From positions 1,878,267 through 1,897,291 of the forward strand of contig NZ_GL629647.1 in the NCBI RefSeq assembly GCF_000185845.1: a stretch of DNA of 19,025 bases, in the 5' to 3' direction. Of the stretch, positions 1-8,397 are shown in pieces. The notes under the pieces are model-generated. The model was given only the letters and a program-made list of their open reading frames with translations. It had not been told where the DNA came from and did no database searches. The DNA is from Segatella salivae DSM 15606. GTDB lineage: Bacteria > Bacteroidota > Bacteroidia > Bacteroidales > Bacteroidaceae. Position numbers and translations under genes: made by a program. Every line of letters starts with the position of its first letter. The first letter of the stretch is position 1.

Positions 1-6
1 TATTTT

Positions 7-849
7 TTATTTTGCCTGCTGCTTCAAATAAGTGCGATAGGGCATTTGCAAGTCGAGGTATCTGAAATTCTGTGGAGGCATTTCGTCAGGCAACTGCATG
101 TAGTTGCCATAACAATACTTTAGATAAGCATCGGGCTTAGCAACGCCCATGAAACTATGGCCTTCAAACGAGATGGGTGTAGGCTCTCCATAGACCTCAC
201 GCGGTAAGATTCCACGCTCAGGAGCATTGTCATGGTCGGCCACGAGCGTTGAATGGTCGAAGTCATACTCGCTTTGTATCTTGTCAAGTTTGCGATGTAA
301 CCACGCCGAAGAAAACAGTTTGTGACACATTTTGATGAAAAGGCAGTCGAGACCACGCCCATGTTTGTAAGGATCGCGTAGGTTATAATACATCAATCTC
401 ACATAGAAATCATATCTCATATAATGCCACTTGCGTTTCAATGGGTTTGTAGTCATGCCGTCAAGTGGAAAGATATCCACGGGCAATCCGCCTATAAAGT
501 TGAAGCTTCTGCGCAGAATATAAGTGGTGTTTGCGTCTTGAATGCGTGCAAAGGCATAGGGATAATGTGGGTTTTGGATGCCACTGACGAGCTCGATGTG
601 CTTGGGTAACCACTCATTGGCATGTGCAATGAGGATGTTATAGTCCTTTCTTGGCAGGGCAATGTCAGCGTCGTCATCCCATGGAACAAAGCCTTTGTGG
701 CGCACAGCACCCAGCATTGTGCCCGCTAAAAGATAGTAACGCAGATGGTGTTCACGGCAAACGCGGTCGATATTCACCATAAGTTCAAGGATGCAGGCTT
801 GCAGTTTCTTGGTTTCTTCGTCTGAAATCCTTCCCTTTTGTTCTTTCAT
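7..849 (-). CDS. LicD-family nucleotidyltransferase-fold phosphotransferase
   Basis: A 280-residue protein of the LicD/fukutin family. Members transfer phosphocholine or similar phospho-groups onto cell-surface glycans. The family core is visible at residues 43-63 (GTMLGAVRHKGF, then PWDDDADI); the acidic cluster D58-D60 and D62 is the expected metal-binding catalytic site. The first 40 residues match the usual helix before that core, so the ATG at 849 is a sound start, although no Shine-Dalgarno sequence precedes it. It has no signal peptide or clear membrane helix, so it should act in the cytoplasm or at the inner membrane face. It is the last gene of the minus-strand envelope run, 67 bp after the GT90-like gene, with no TAnnTTTG promoter in the gap. 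Most likely it decorates LPS or capsule sugar. The exact donor (choline phosphate or another) cannot be told, because no choline kinase or cytidylyltransferase gene lies in the window. Confidence 0.9.
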   Translation of the reverse strand: MKEQKGRISDEETKKLQACILELMVNIDRVCREHHLRYYLLAGTMLGAVRHKGFVPWDDDADIALPRKDYNILIAHANEWLPKHIELVSGIQNPHYPYAFARIQDANTTYILRRSFNFIGGLPVDIFPLDGMTTNPLKRKWHYMRYDFYVRLMYYNLRDPYKHGRGLDCLFIKMCHKLFSSAWLHRKLDKIQSEYDFDHSTLVADHDNAPERGILPREVYGEPTPISFEGHSFMGVAKPDAYLKYCYGNYMQLPDEMPPQNFRYLDLQMPYRTYLKQQAK

Positions 850-916
850 TTTATAATGGTTTTAAGAGTTTTATATAAATTATTTCGCACTGATTGGGGT
901 TTAAGTGACCTTATCT

Positions 917-1939
917 TTAAGTTTCAGAAGACGCCTTTTGGGAGGTCATTCGGAAATATTTATCTAACACAAGCAGTGAAATGATGTATTCACGACGGGC
1001 ATTTCTAAACCTGTTTACATGTTCATGGGCGTGATTGATGATGGCTTGTGCCTCGTCGGGATGACTGATATAATAGTCTATTCTGTCTTCTAAGTCGCTG
1101 TAATCAGGCTTTACTTCTATGTAATGATAATTGGGAATGAGCGTTCCTTCCATAAACCATGTTTCATACTTTGGGCGTGGCATGACAGCGATTGAATTTG
1201 AAGACATAATCCATTTGAGGTTGCTCGCCACATCATTACCCTCTAAGGCCATGATAAACTTATAGTCGAGATGCTCCCGAATGGTCATTTTCTCGGTGTA
1301 CCATTCCGTTAAATGCTTGTCGATAACACCGATATTGAAGCGTGGATTACCGAAGAATTTCTTAACGAAATCATAGCGATTCTGCTTTAAAGTGTTGCTA
1401 TCGAACTGGCCAATCAAGCCTCGAAAGACCACTTTATTGGCTTTTTCGGTGAAGCGAAGTGGGTCGTTTACGAAGAGGAAATGACGCACACGGTCGAGTT
1501 TCATCAGTACAGCGTTGGCATTGTTTGCATCAATTGGTCGGCTCTTTACAATTGAAGGAACCTCTGGAATAGCGGTGATGTCACCAGGAAGTAACTTCCA
1601 TTTGTTGTTCAAAGGAAAGGCCTTTGCATAGCGAAATGAGTCAAGATAGTAAACCGATTGCCCTGTTTTCTTTTGCTTTGCGAGGCAGATGGCCTGCTGT
1701 TGAAAGGCAGAATGGTCGATGGTTGAACGTTGAAGCTTGTTGTAATAGTCCACGCGTTGCGAAATCTCTTCCCAGTCGTCGCGTTGTGAAACCTTTGAAA
1801 GCACAGTCTTGCGGAATAGGGATAGCAGGCAGTGGGGCGTCAGAATCCAAAGATAAGACGTGATATAATAGCGCAGCTTTGAGTTCTTTCCGCTGTGCAA
1901 CATATAGTAAAGTTTGCGTGGAATCATCATGATGATCAT
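917..1939 (-). CDS. Glycosyltransferase, family 90 / CAP10-like (LPS-modifying type)
   Basis: A 340-residue protein that resembles the bacterial CAP10-like (GT90) enzymes, which add sugars such as xylose or glucose to LPS or capsule. Recognisable family features lie in the C-terminal half: NKVVFRG near residue 167, a stretch ending in the REHLDYKFIMALEGND motif, the SNLKWIMSSNSIAVMP segment, the YHYIEVKPDYSDLED segment, and a closing region of the type DEAQAIINHAHEHVNRF. The start is uncertain: ATGs occur at codons 1, 4 and 5 (MIIMMIP) and no ribosome site separates them; 1939 is the first. It lies 58 bp after the acyltransferase gene and 67 bp before the licD-like gene, probably in one transcript. 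The setting among lipid A and envelope genes supports an LPS-core role; sugar and acceptor are unknown. Confidence 0.82.
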   Translation of the reverse strand: MIIMMIPRKLYYMLHSGKNSKLRYYITSYLWILTPHCLLSLFRKTVLSKVSQRDDWEEISQRVDYYNKLQRSTIDHSAFQQQAICLAKQKKTGQSVYYLDSFRYAKAFPLNNKWKLLPGDITAIPEVPSIVKSRPIDANNANAVLMKLDRVRHFLFVNDPLRFTEKANKVVFRGLIGQFDSNTLKQNRYDFVKKFFGNPRFNIGVIDKHLTEWYTEKMTIREHLDYKFIMALEGNDVASNLKWIMSSNSIAVMPRPKYETWFMEGTLIPNYHYIEVKPDYSDLEDRIDYYISHPDEAQAIINHAHEHVNRFRNARREYIISLLVLDKYFRMTSQKASSET

Positions 1940-1997
1940 GTGTTATAGGTGAATAGATCTTGACTTTTGACAAGAAGTAAACAACAGATAGCAGGGT

Positions 1998-2960
1998 TTA
2001 GCCTTGCGGTTGAGGCTGTTCCTTTTTGCGTTTCACAACCTTTCCATTCTTCACTTCCCAGTTTTTATTAAATTCTTCGCGTGTTCTTTTCCAGCGATTG
2101 TGGCTCCATAAGTAGAGTTCGGGCTGGTTTTTAATAGACCTTTCCAATTCTTTATAGTAGAGATCTGTTATCTCAAAGTCGGCCATCTCTTTGGTGTTGC
2201 GGCTGATGAGACGCATTTCGCAGTTATAATGGCCTCTTTTCACGCGTGTAACATGGCCATAAAAGAAGGCCTGTCCAGTGTGTTTGATAATTCGTTCGGC
2301 TCCGGTGAGCACAGGAGTGTCGTGGTTTAGGAAATCAACCCAATGATGTATGTTCCACCATAGCGGCACTTGATCGGATATATAGCCAACAATGAGCGGC
2401 TTTCCTTCGCGAGAAAGCGTGATAATCTTACGCAAAGACTCTTGCATGGGGATGCATAAGGCGCCGTGAAGTTCGCGTACATACTTAAACAAACGGTCGA
2501 AATATTCGTTTTCAAGAGGGTGATAGAGCTGACAACAAAGGCCGTTTGATGTCCAATAGGGAAGCGAAGTAATCCATTCCCAGTTGCCTAAGTGTCCGAG
2601 ATATACACCTATCGACTGGCCTTCGGAGAGGATTTCATGAATCTGTTCCATACCCGTGAACGTCATTCTCTGCATGAGTTGTCGTTTACTTATAGACATA
2701 AGCTTGACTGTTTCGACAAGATAGTCGCAGAACCAATGGTAGAATTGGTGCTCAATCTCACGCAGTTCGGCCTTTGATTTCTCTGGAAACGAGGTGGAAA
2801 GATTGTTCCAAATCACGTCATGTCGATAGCGAACAACATAGGTTATGACGTAATAGAGTAGGTCGGAGAGGCGATAAAGCACCCATAAGGGCAACAAAGA
2901 CATCACCCACCAAAAGCCATAAGCGAGGGTATAAGCTATATATAACAGTGCTTTCTTCAT
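1998..2960 (-). CDS. Lipid A biosynthesis acyltransferase, LpxL/HtrB family
   Basis: A 320-residue late lipid A acyltransferase of the LpxL/LpxM (HtrB/MsbB) family, which moves a fatty acyl chain from acyl-ACP onto the lipid A precursor at the inner membrane. The catalytic HX4E motif is visible as HLGNWE (H123, E128) in the context GVYLGHLGNWEW. A hydrophobic N-terminal anchor spans about residues 5-30. The segment around 165-200 (REGKPLIVGYISDQVP) fits the family's second conserved block. Length is near the usual 300-320. A basic tail (KNGKVVKRKKEQPQPQG) closes the protein. The start at 2960 is 5 bp after the stop of the upstream LtaS-like gene, so translational coupling is likely. Which acyl position it fills cannot be read from sequence; many Bacteroidales have a single enzyme of this family. 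Confidence 0.93.
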   Translation of the reverse strand: MKKALLYIAYTLAYGFWWVMSLLPLWVLYRLSDLLYYVITYVVRYRHDVIWNNLSTSFPEKSKAELREIEHQFYHWFCDYLVETVKLMSISKRQLMQRMTFTGMEQIHEILSEGQSIGVYLGHLGNWEWITSLPYWTSNGLCCQLYHPLENEYFDRLFKYVRELHGALCIPMQESLRKIITLSREGKPLIVGYISDQVPLWWNIHHWVDFLNHDTPVLTGAERIIKHTGQAFFYGHVTRVKRGHYNCEMRLISRNTKEMADFEITDLYYKELERSIKNQPELYLWSHNRWKRTREEFNKNWEVKNGKVVKRKKEQPQPQG

Positions 2961-2965
2961 TTAGT

Positions 2966-4933
2966 TTAGAGCTGAACTTTGAGTTTATCCTTCACCATTC
3001 GGTACATATATTGATAGATAATGGCCTTAAGCTCGGTCTCCATCTGGTGTTGTTCTTTCACTTTTCCTACGAGGTTATGCTCCATAAGCAGGTCGGTGAG
3101 TTTGTAAATGGCTTTGGTTTGTTTGCCATCCCACTGCAAAACATAACCATATTTCACGTATTGATAGATGCCATTTAGATAGTTTACAGCCCACGTTTCG
3201 CTTGCAGGCGTGCCGAGAAGGTCGTCACCGAAGGCCAGATAAGGAGTGGGATAGCGGATGTAGTTGAGCAAGGTTGGCATGATATCTATTTGTTGTGCGA
3301 TGCCATTTACACGTTGAGGCATGATGTCACCTGACGGATCATATATAATAATAGGTGAGCAAAAGCCGCCTATATCGGTTTTATATTGTGCATGATCACT
3401 TTGATTTGTGTGGTCACTGGTAAGCACAAAGATCGTGTTTTTGAACCATTTCTGTTTGCTTGCTGAGGCAAAGAACTTGCCAATAGCCATGTCGGTGTAG
3501 CGTATGCACTTTTGAATGGGCAGATGTTCTTCCTTATAAATGTTCTTATATTTATCGGGAACAACGAATGGGTCGTGGCTCGACACGGTGAAAAGTGCCG
3601 TCATGAATGGCTCTTTTAGCTCGCCCATCTTCGCACAATAGTATTGAAGGAAGGGCTCATCCCATATTCCCCAGTTGCCATCGAAGTCCTTATCGCCACC
3701 AAAACGAGGGTCATTGTCATAGTCTTGACGGCCATAATAGTTTTGGAATCCAATCTTTTTAGAGAATGCCAAAAAGCCCATTGAACCACGGTTTGCCCCA
3801 TGGAAGAAGGCCGTTTGATAGCCCCAATGGCTTAAAAGGCCTGGTAAGCCGGTGTAATCATTCATCGAAGCGGGCGTGAGAATAAAGGGTTCACCGAATC
3901 GAGGAATGCTACAAAGGATGGAAGGCATACCATCAATGCTCTTTCTTCCATTGCAAAATGAATAACGATAAACAAGACTTTTCTCAATCAATCGGTCCAC
4001 ATTGGGCGTGTATCCCTTATATTTCCCATCGAAAAAGTCCTTATTAAAGCCACCGATATATTCTCTTCCGAAACTCTCAACGATAAGGATGACGATGTTC
4101 TTCTTGTTGAAATTCCCCTTCGGGACAATCATGTGGACGGGCGAATAGACCTTTGCGGCCTCATTGAGTGATGTGTAATAAGGAGGTATTTCGAAGTCGG
4201 ATTTGCCAATAGTACGTATTAATGCGAACGGCGTATTAAGCACAACAGCGCAGTCAGTGGGTCGTTCTACAAACTGATTTGCATTGCTTATGGTGATGGG
4301 TCGCACGCCAGATTGGAGTCCTCCGCGGCATCCTGCCACAGTAACTATGCCTGATAACACGAAGCATACAAGGAGTTTGAGCGTGAAAGCCCATCTTTCC
4401 TTTGGACGTTTATAGTCACGATAGTCGGTGTGTGGCATGAGATAACATTTCCAGATGGCCCAAACGATGAGTCCAAAGATAAGTAAAAGATACCAGTGGG
4501 TCAGCGTATTATGAAGGATAATGCCTGTAATGTTGTTCTCATTACCAAACTCTCTGAACACGCTTGTTGTCGTTCGGCGCAGTGTAAAGGGGAAGTAGAC
4601 AGCATCAGCAAGGTTGATGGCCAACGCAAAGGCATTGACAACAACAAACAACCACTTGCAGATGCGGTGATAAATCGGGTTTTCTTTGCGCCAAAAAGGA
4701 ATGAGCATGAGAACCATGTAAAGGCTGTTTGTGTAGAGAATTGCCGTGGTATCAAACATCAAACTGCCTTTAATCCAGGGACCGATAGTGCTGAGTTTGA
4801 TTCCTTCGGCAAAGTAACTGTAGTTCACAAACACGTAAGTGACGCGTGCAAGAAGGTAGATGAGGTAGGCCAATAGCAAGTTAACAAGTAATGCTATGGG
4901 CGAACCGAATGATGATTTTAATAGGCGTTTCAT
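2966..4933 (-). CDS. LtaS-like membrane sulfatase-fold phospho-group transferase
   Basis: The start chosen is the ATG at 4933 (655 residues). A longer reading from 5071 would overlap the preceding ABC gene by over 100 bp, and GAAAGGATGG lies just before 4933 as a ribosome site. Five hydrophobic segments (about residues 9-35, 58-80, 91-114, 145-165, 185-202) precede a periplasmic alkaline-phosphatase-fold domain, the layout of LtaS lipoteichoic acid synthases and related phosphoglycerol or phosphoethanolamine transferases. Metal and catalytic residues can be placed: E286 (VILIVESFG), the nucleophile position in NGRKSIDG (S332, a threonine in classical LtaS), H453 (SSHDPF), and D507-H508 (TSDHTNQ). 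A FHGANRGSMGF stretch fits the substrate-binding region. The organism is Gram-negative, so the acceptor is probably an envelope glycolipid rather than teichoic acid. It lies 22 bp after the ABC exporter gene and 5 bp before the acyltransferase gene. Confidence 0.88.
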   Translation of the reverse strand: MKRLLKSSFGSPIALLVNLLLAYLIYLLARVTYVFVNYSYFAEGIKLSTIGPWIKGSLMFDTTAILYTNSLYMVLMLIPFWRKENPIYHRICKWLFVVVNAFALAINLADAVYFPFTLRRTTTSVFREFGNENNITGIILHNTLTHWYLLLIFGLIVWAIWKCYLMPHTDYRDYKRPKERWAFTLKLLVCFVLSGIVTVAGCRGGLQSGVRPITISNANQFVERPTDCAVVLNTPFALIRTIGKSDFEIPPYYTSLNEAAKVYSPVHMIVPKGNFNKKNIVILIVESFGREYIGGFNKDFFDGKYKGYTPNVDRLIEKSLVYRYSFCNGRKSIDGMPSILCSIPRFGEPFILTPASMNDYTGLPGLLSHWGYQTAFFHGANRGSMGFLAFSKKIGFQNYYGRQDYDNDPRFGGDKDFDGNWGIWDEPFLQYYCAKMGELKEPFMTALFTVSSHDPFVVPDKYKNIYKEEHLPIQKCIRYTDMAIGKFFASASKQKWFKNTIFVLTSDHTNQSDHAQYKTDIGGFCSPIIIYDPSGDIMPQRVNGIAQQIDIMPTLLNYIRYPTPYLAFGDDLLGTPASETWAVNYLNGIYQYVKYGYVLQWDGKQTKAIYKLTDLLMEHNLVGKVKEQHQMETELKAIIYQYMYRMVKDKLKVQL

Positions 4934-4955
4934 GCTATTCCATCCTTTCTTTAGT

Positions 4956-6797
4956 TTACACTTGTTGCATTTCGTGCAGCTTTTTGTAGTATCCGTTATT
5001 GCCAATGAGTTCATCATGCGTGCCACGTTCAATGATTCGGCCTTCATGGAGCACGCAAATCTCGTCGGCATTACGTATGGTTGACAGTCTATGGGCTACC
5101 GCAATGGTCGTTCGAGTCTTCATTAATTTCGCCAAAGCATCCTGTACTAACCGTTCACTTTCAGTGTCGAGAGCCGACGTTGCCTCATCAAGTATGAGAA
5201 TAGGTGGGTTCTTTAAGATGGCACGCGCTATGCTAACACGCTGCCGTTGGCCTCCCGAGAGCCTACCACCACGGTCACCTATGCTCGTGTTGAAGCCCTC
5301 TTCACTCTGCATAATAAAGTCAAAAGCGTTCGCAATTCGAGCCGCTTCAGCCACTTGTTCATCGGTAGCTTCCGAGGTGCCGAACTTGATATTGTTCTTG
5401 AAAGTGTCGTTAAACAGGATGGCTTCTTGGTTTACATTGCCGATGAGGCGACGCAAATCATGAATCTTTAAGTCTTTAATGTTGATGCCATCAATAAGTA
5501 TTTCTCCCTCTTGTACATCGTAATAACGAGGAATAAGGTCTACAAGTGTAGACTTTCCTGAGCCACTTTGACCAACGAGTGCAACCATCTTGCCTTTCGG
5601 AATCGTAAGATTGATGTCGCGAAGTACCCATTTTTGTTCATATTTGAATGACACATGACGGAACTCTATGTCGTGTTCAAAGGCAACGATTGACTTTGGA
5701 TGAGCACTCTCTTTGATGCTAATCTCGGCTTTAAGTATCTTATCTACGCGCTCCATACTGGCCAATCCTTTCGGTATATTGTAGCCCGCCTTCGAGAATT
5801 CTTTTAGGGGATTGATGATAGAATAGAGCATTACAAGATAATAAATGAATTTAGGGCCGGTCAAAGTATGGTTGTTTAACACGAGCATTCCACCCACCCA
5901 AAGCACTATAATAATCATAACCGTGCCAAGAAACTCACTCATTGGGTGGGCCATCTGTTGGCGAATATTCACTCGCATGACGTTCTTTCGGTAGCAACTA
6001 TTTACTTTATCAAACCTTTCATTCATCAGTTTTTCTGCACAAAAGGCTTTAATGATGCGCAGACCACCAAGTGTTTCTTCCACCTGACTCATCGTATCAC
6101 TCCATAAACTCTGGGCTTCTATGCTTTGAGCCTTGAGCTTTCGCCCAACGATTCCCATGAACCAACCGAAGATTGGCACAAAGATTATCGTGAAAAGTGT
6201 AAGTTGCCACGATGTGATCACTAAGGCTGCAAAGTAGCTAATGATGAGAATTGGGTTCTTGAAAAGCATGTCTAAGCTCGCCATGATAGAGCTTTCAATC
6301 TCTTGAACATCACCACTCATGCGGGCAATGATGTCACCTTTGCGCTCTTCGCTAAAGAAACCGAGCGACAATGCATTGATTTTCTGGTAGAGTTGGTTGC
6401 GGATGTCGCGCACAACTCCTGTGCGAATAGGAATGATTGTGGCTGAAGAGAGAAAGTAAGCTCCTGTTTTCAACATGGTCATGAAAGCCAAAAGCAGACC
6501 TATTATCAATAAGGTGTTGGCCGGACCTAACGTGAAAATATAGTGCTGAATGTAATAGTTGGCGTTATTAACCAACAGATCTACGAAGCTTTCTAAACTA
6601 TGAACATTGTTCCATGTGATGAGTTTCGTGATAGGTTTAACGTCACTTGTCTTGAACAAAATCTGCAAAATAGGAATCAAAGTCATGAAAGAAAAGATGT
6701 TCAACACCGCTGAAAGGATGTTGAATATGATGCTCCACACGAGATATTTCTTATAAGGTGGAACGAAGCGTCGAAGCACTTGCAAGAACTCTTTCAT
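4956..6797 (-). CDS. MsbA-like ABC exporter (fused membrane and ATPase domains)
   Basis: A 613-residue half-transporter of the lipid A/multidrug exporter family. Six hydrophobic segments fill about residues 18-325, including the intracellular-loop stretch GFFSEERKGDIIARMSGDV (147-165). The ATPase domain then shows Walker A GQSGSGKST (409-417), the Q-loop glutamine Q457 (NVNQEAILF), the signature LSGGQRQR (513-520), Walker B ILILDE (533-538), the D-loop SALD and the switch histidine H569 (AVAHRLS). It should work as a homodimer, moving a lipid or glycolipid from the inner to the outer leaflet. Neighbouring lipid A acylation and glycosylation genes make an LPS-precursor flippase the most likely role, but sequence alone does not exclude a drug exporter. 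It lies 17 bp after miaB and 22 bp before the LtaS-like gene. Confidence 0.93.
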   Translation of the reverse strand: MKEFLQVLRRFVPPYKKYLVWSIIFNILSAVLNIFSFMTLIPILQILFKTSDVKPITKLITWNNVHSLESFVDLLVNNANYYIQHYIFTLGPANTLLIIGLLLAFMTMLKTGAYFLSSATIIPIRTGVVRDIRNQLYQKINALSLGFFSEERKGDIIARMSGDVQEIESSIMASLDMLFKNPILIISYFAALVITSWQLTLFTIIFVPIFGWFMGIVGRKLKAQSIEAQSLWSDTMSQVEETLGGLRIIKAFCAEKLMNERFDKVNSCYRKNVMRVNIRQQMAHPMSEFLGTVMIIIVLWVGGMLVLNNHTLTGPKFIYYLVMLYSIINPLKEFSKAGYNIPKGLASMERVDKILKAEISIKESAHPKSIVAFEHDIEFRHVSFKYEQKWVLRDINLTIPKGKMVALVGQSGSGKSTLVDLIPRYYDVQEGEILIDGINIKDLKIHDLRRLIGNVNQEAILFNDTFKNNIKFGTSEATDEQVAEAARIANAFDFIMQSEEGFNTSIGDRGGRLSGGQRQRVSIARAILKNPPILILDEATSALDTESERLVQDALAKLMKTRTTIAVAHRLSTIRNADEICVLHEGRIIERGTHDELIGNNGYYKKLHEMQQV

Positions 6798-6814
6798 ACG
6801 TTTTCGGTCTTGAT

Positions 6815-8149
6815 TTATTTGATTTCTTCGCCAAAGAGGGTTGCACTCGTCGAACCAGTGATACGCACTTTGATAAACTCGCCTATGTGGTGATTGCCTT
6901 TTTCGACAATAACGGCCTTGTTTTGTTCGGTTCTTCCCATGAGATGATGACGGTCTTTCTTACTGAATCTCTCTGTAAGAATCACAAATTCTCGGCCTTC
7001 ATCCTTCTTGTTTTGTTCGGCACTGATGGCTGTTTGCAAATGAATGAGCTGATTGAGTCGGGCAATCTTCACCTCTTCGGGCACGTTGTCGGCCAGATGT
7101 TTGGCTGCATAGGTGCCGGGACGTTCACTATATTTGAACATGAAAGCACTGTCATAGCCCACCTCTTTGACTAAAGAGAGCGTCTGTTCTTGGTCTTCTT
7201 CCGTCTCATTATGATAGCCAACGAAGATATCGGTAGTCAAACCACAGCCTGGAATGATGCGTTTTATGGCAGCAACTTTATCGAGATAGTCCTCCCGTGT
7301 GTACTTTCTGTTCATCAGTTTCAGTATCTTATTGCTGCCACTTTGAGCGGGAAAGTGAATGTGTTTGCAAAGGTTTGGCTCGTCGGCAATGGCATGTAGG
7401 ATATCTTCTGACATGTCTTCAGGATTCGAAGTGGTGAATCTCACACGCATATCAGGCACACTTTGCGCCACCTTTCGAAGCAATTCGGCAAACGAAGTGC
7501 CGTTTTCGGGGCGCTTACCATTCGGCAAAAGACCATACGAATTGACGTTCTGGCCAAGCAAAGTAACCTCTTTAAACCCTTTGTCATGCAAGTCCTTGAC
7601 CTCTGCCAAGATGCTTTCCACATCACGACTACGCTCTCTTCCGCGTGTATAAGGCACGATACAATAGTGGCAAAAGTTGTTACATCCGCGCATGATACTA
7701 ACGAAACCGCTCACCCGATTGCCTCCAATGCGTTGCGGAAGCACGTCACGATAGGTCTCTGTTGTAGAGAGATCGGTGTCTACTGCGGCATGACCAAGCT
7801 CACATTCTGCAATCATTGTTGGCAAGTTTAGATAGGAATCAGGACCACAAACAAGGCTTGCGTGGTGGTTCTTTATGAGGTCGTCTTTCACTCGTTCGGC
7901 CATACAGCCGAGCACACCAAGGATGAGTTGGCGTCCTTTCTTTTGCTCGGCATGCAGTGTATCAAGTCGATTGTATATCTTGTTTTCGGCATTTTCACGT
8001 ACACTGCAAGTATTAAGAAAGATGGCATCTGCCTCTTCTTCGTTCTCGCATACGTCGTATCCGGCCATCTTCATGACTGAAGCGACGACCTCACTATCGG
8101 CTACATTCATCTGACAGCCATAGGTTTCGATGTATAATTTCTTGTCCAT
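6815..8149 (-). CDS. miaB: tRNA-2-methylthio-N6-dimethylallyladenosine synthase
   Basis: A 444-residue radical-SAM methylthiotransferase that converts i6A37 to ms2i6A37 in tRNAs reading codons that start with U. The N-terminal UPF0004 domain carries the three cysteines of the auxiliary 4Fe-4S cluster (C12 in YGCQMNVADSE, C48 in NTCSVRENAE, C82 in LGCMAE). The radical-SAM domain has the CX3CX2C motif at C156, C160 and C163 (RGCNNFCHYCIVPYTRGRER). A TRAM domain lies at the end (about 375-440, VILTERFSKKDRHHLMGRT). Length and all key residues match MiaB rather than RimO or MtaB. It is the first gene of the run that goes on with the ABC exporter 17 bp later, so it is probably co-transcribed with the envelope genes. 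No good TAnnTTTG promoter was found in the 248 bp upstream. Confidence 0.97.
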   Translation of the reverse strand: MDKKLYIETYGCQMNVADSEVVASVMKMAGYDVCENEEEADAIFLNTCSVRENAENKIYNRLDTLHAEQKKGRQLILGVLGCMAERVKDDLIKNHHASLVCGPDSYLNLPTMIAECELGHAAVDTDLSTTETYRDVLPQRIGGNRVSGFVSIMRGCNNFCHYCIVPYTRGRERSRDVESILAEVKDLHDKGFKEVTLLGQNVNSYGLLPNGKRPENGTSFAELLRKVAQSVPDMRVRFTTSNPEDMSEDILHAIADEPNLCKHIHFPAQSGSNKILKLMNRKYTREDYLDKVAAIKRIIPGCGLTTDIFVGYHNETEEDQEQTLSLVKEVGYDSAFMFKYSERPGTYAAKHLADNVPEEVKIARLNQLIHLQTAISAEQNKKDEGREFVILTERFSKKDRHHLMGRTEQNKAVIVEKGNHHIGEFIKVRITGSTSATLFGEEIK

Positions 8150-8160
8150 AAATGATAAAA

Positions 8161-8221
8161 AAGCCTGAAATCAGCCCCTAACTCCCTCCCCAACGAAGGG
8201 GAGAAAAAGCTTAAAAGGCTT
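8161..8221. repeat. Nested inverted repeat between miaB and the PAP2 gene
   Basis: An inner hairpin CTCCCC-AACGAA-GGGGAG (8186-8203) sits inside an outer pair AAGCCT (8161-8166) and AGGCTT (8216-8221). It lies 12 bp upstream of the miaB start. On the minus strand no T-run follows the stem, so it does not look like a simple terminator for the PAP2 unit. The C-rich wording (CCCCTAACTCCCTCCCC) resembles short repeats scattered in many Bacteroidetes genomes; that is recall, not a search. The rest of the 248-bp gap (8222-8397) is AT-rich and shows no clear signal. Confidence 0.4.
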
Positions 8222-8397
8222 GTGAAGGCTTATATGTTGTTTGCTTTATTGTCTTTATATATAATTCAATTGTATGTTATCAATATTGAAAAGTCTATCG
8301 TTATTTCTGCTTTTTACAGCTTTCTTTCTTCTGAAAATCAATGGTCTCTGTTCTTTTAATGCGTTCAACGGAGGATACAAAAGACTTTAACCATGTG

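Noticed and set aside
4496..4876. 126-residue plus-strand open frame opposite the LtaS-like gene
   Set aside because: It is a shadow of the membrane-spanning coding region on the other strand with no independent support.
4934..5071. N-terminal extension of the LtaS-like protein from an ATG at 5071
   Set aside because: It lies inside the end of the ABC exporter gene, has no hydrophobic or family-like content, and a good ribosome site precedes the ATG at 4933.
6758..7174. 138-residue plus-strand open frame opposite miaB
   Set aside because: It is antisense to a well-supported gene and shows no family features of its own.
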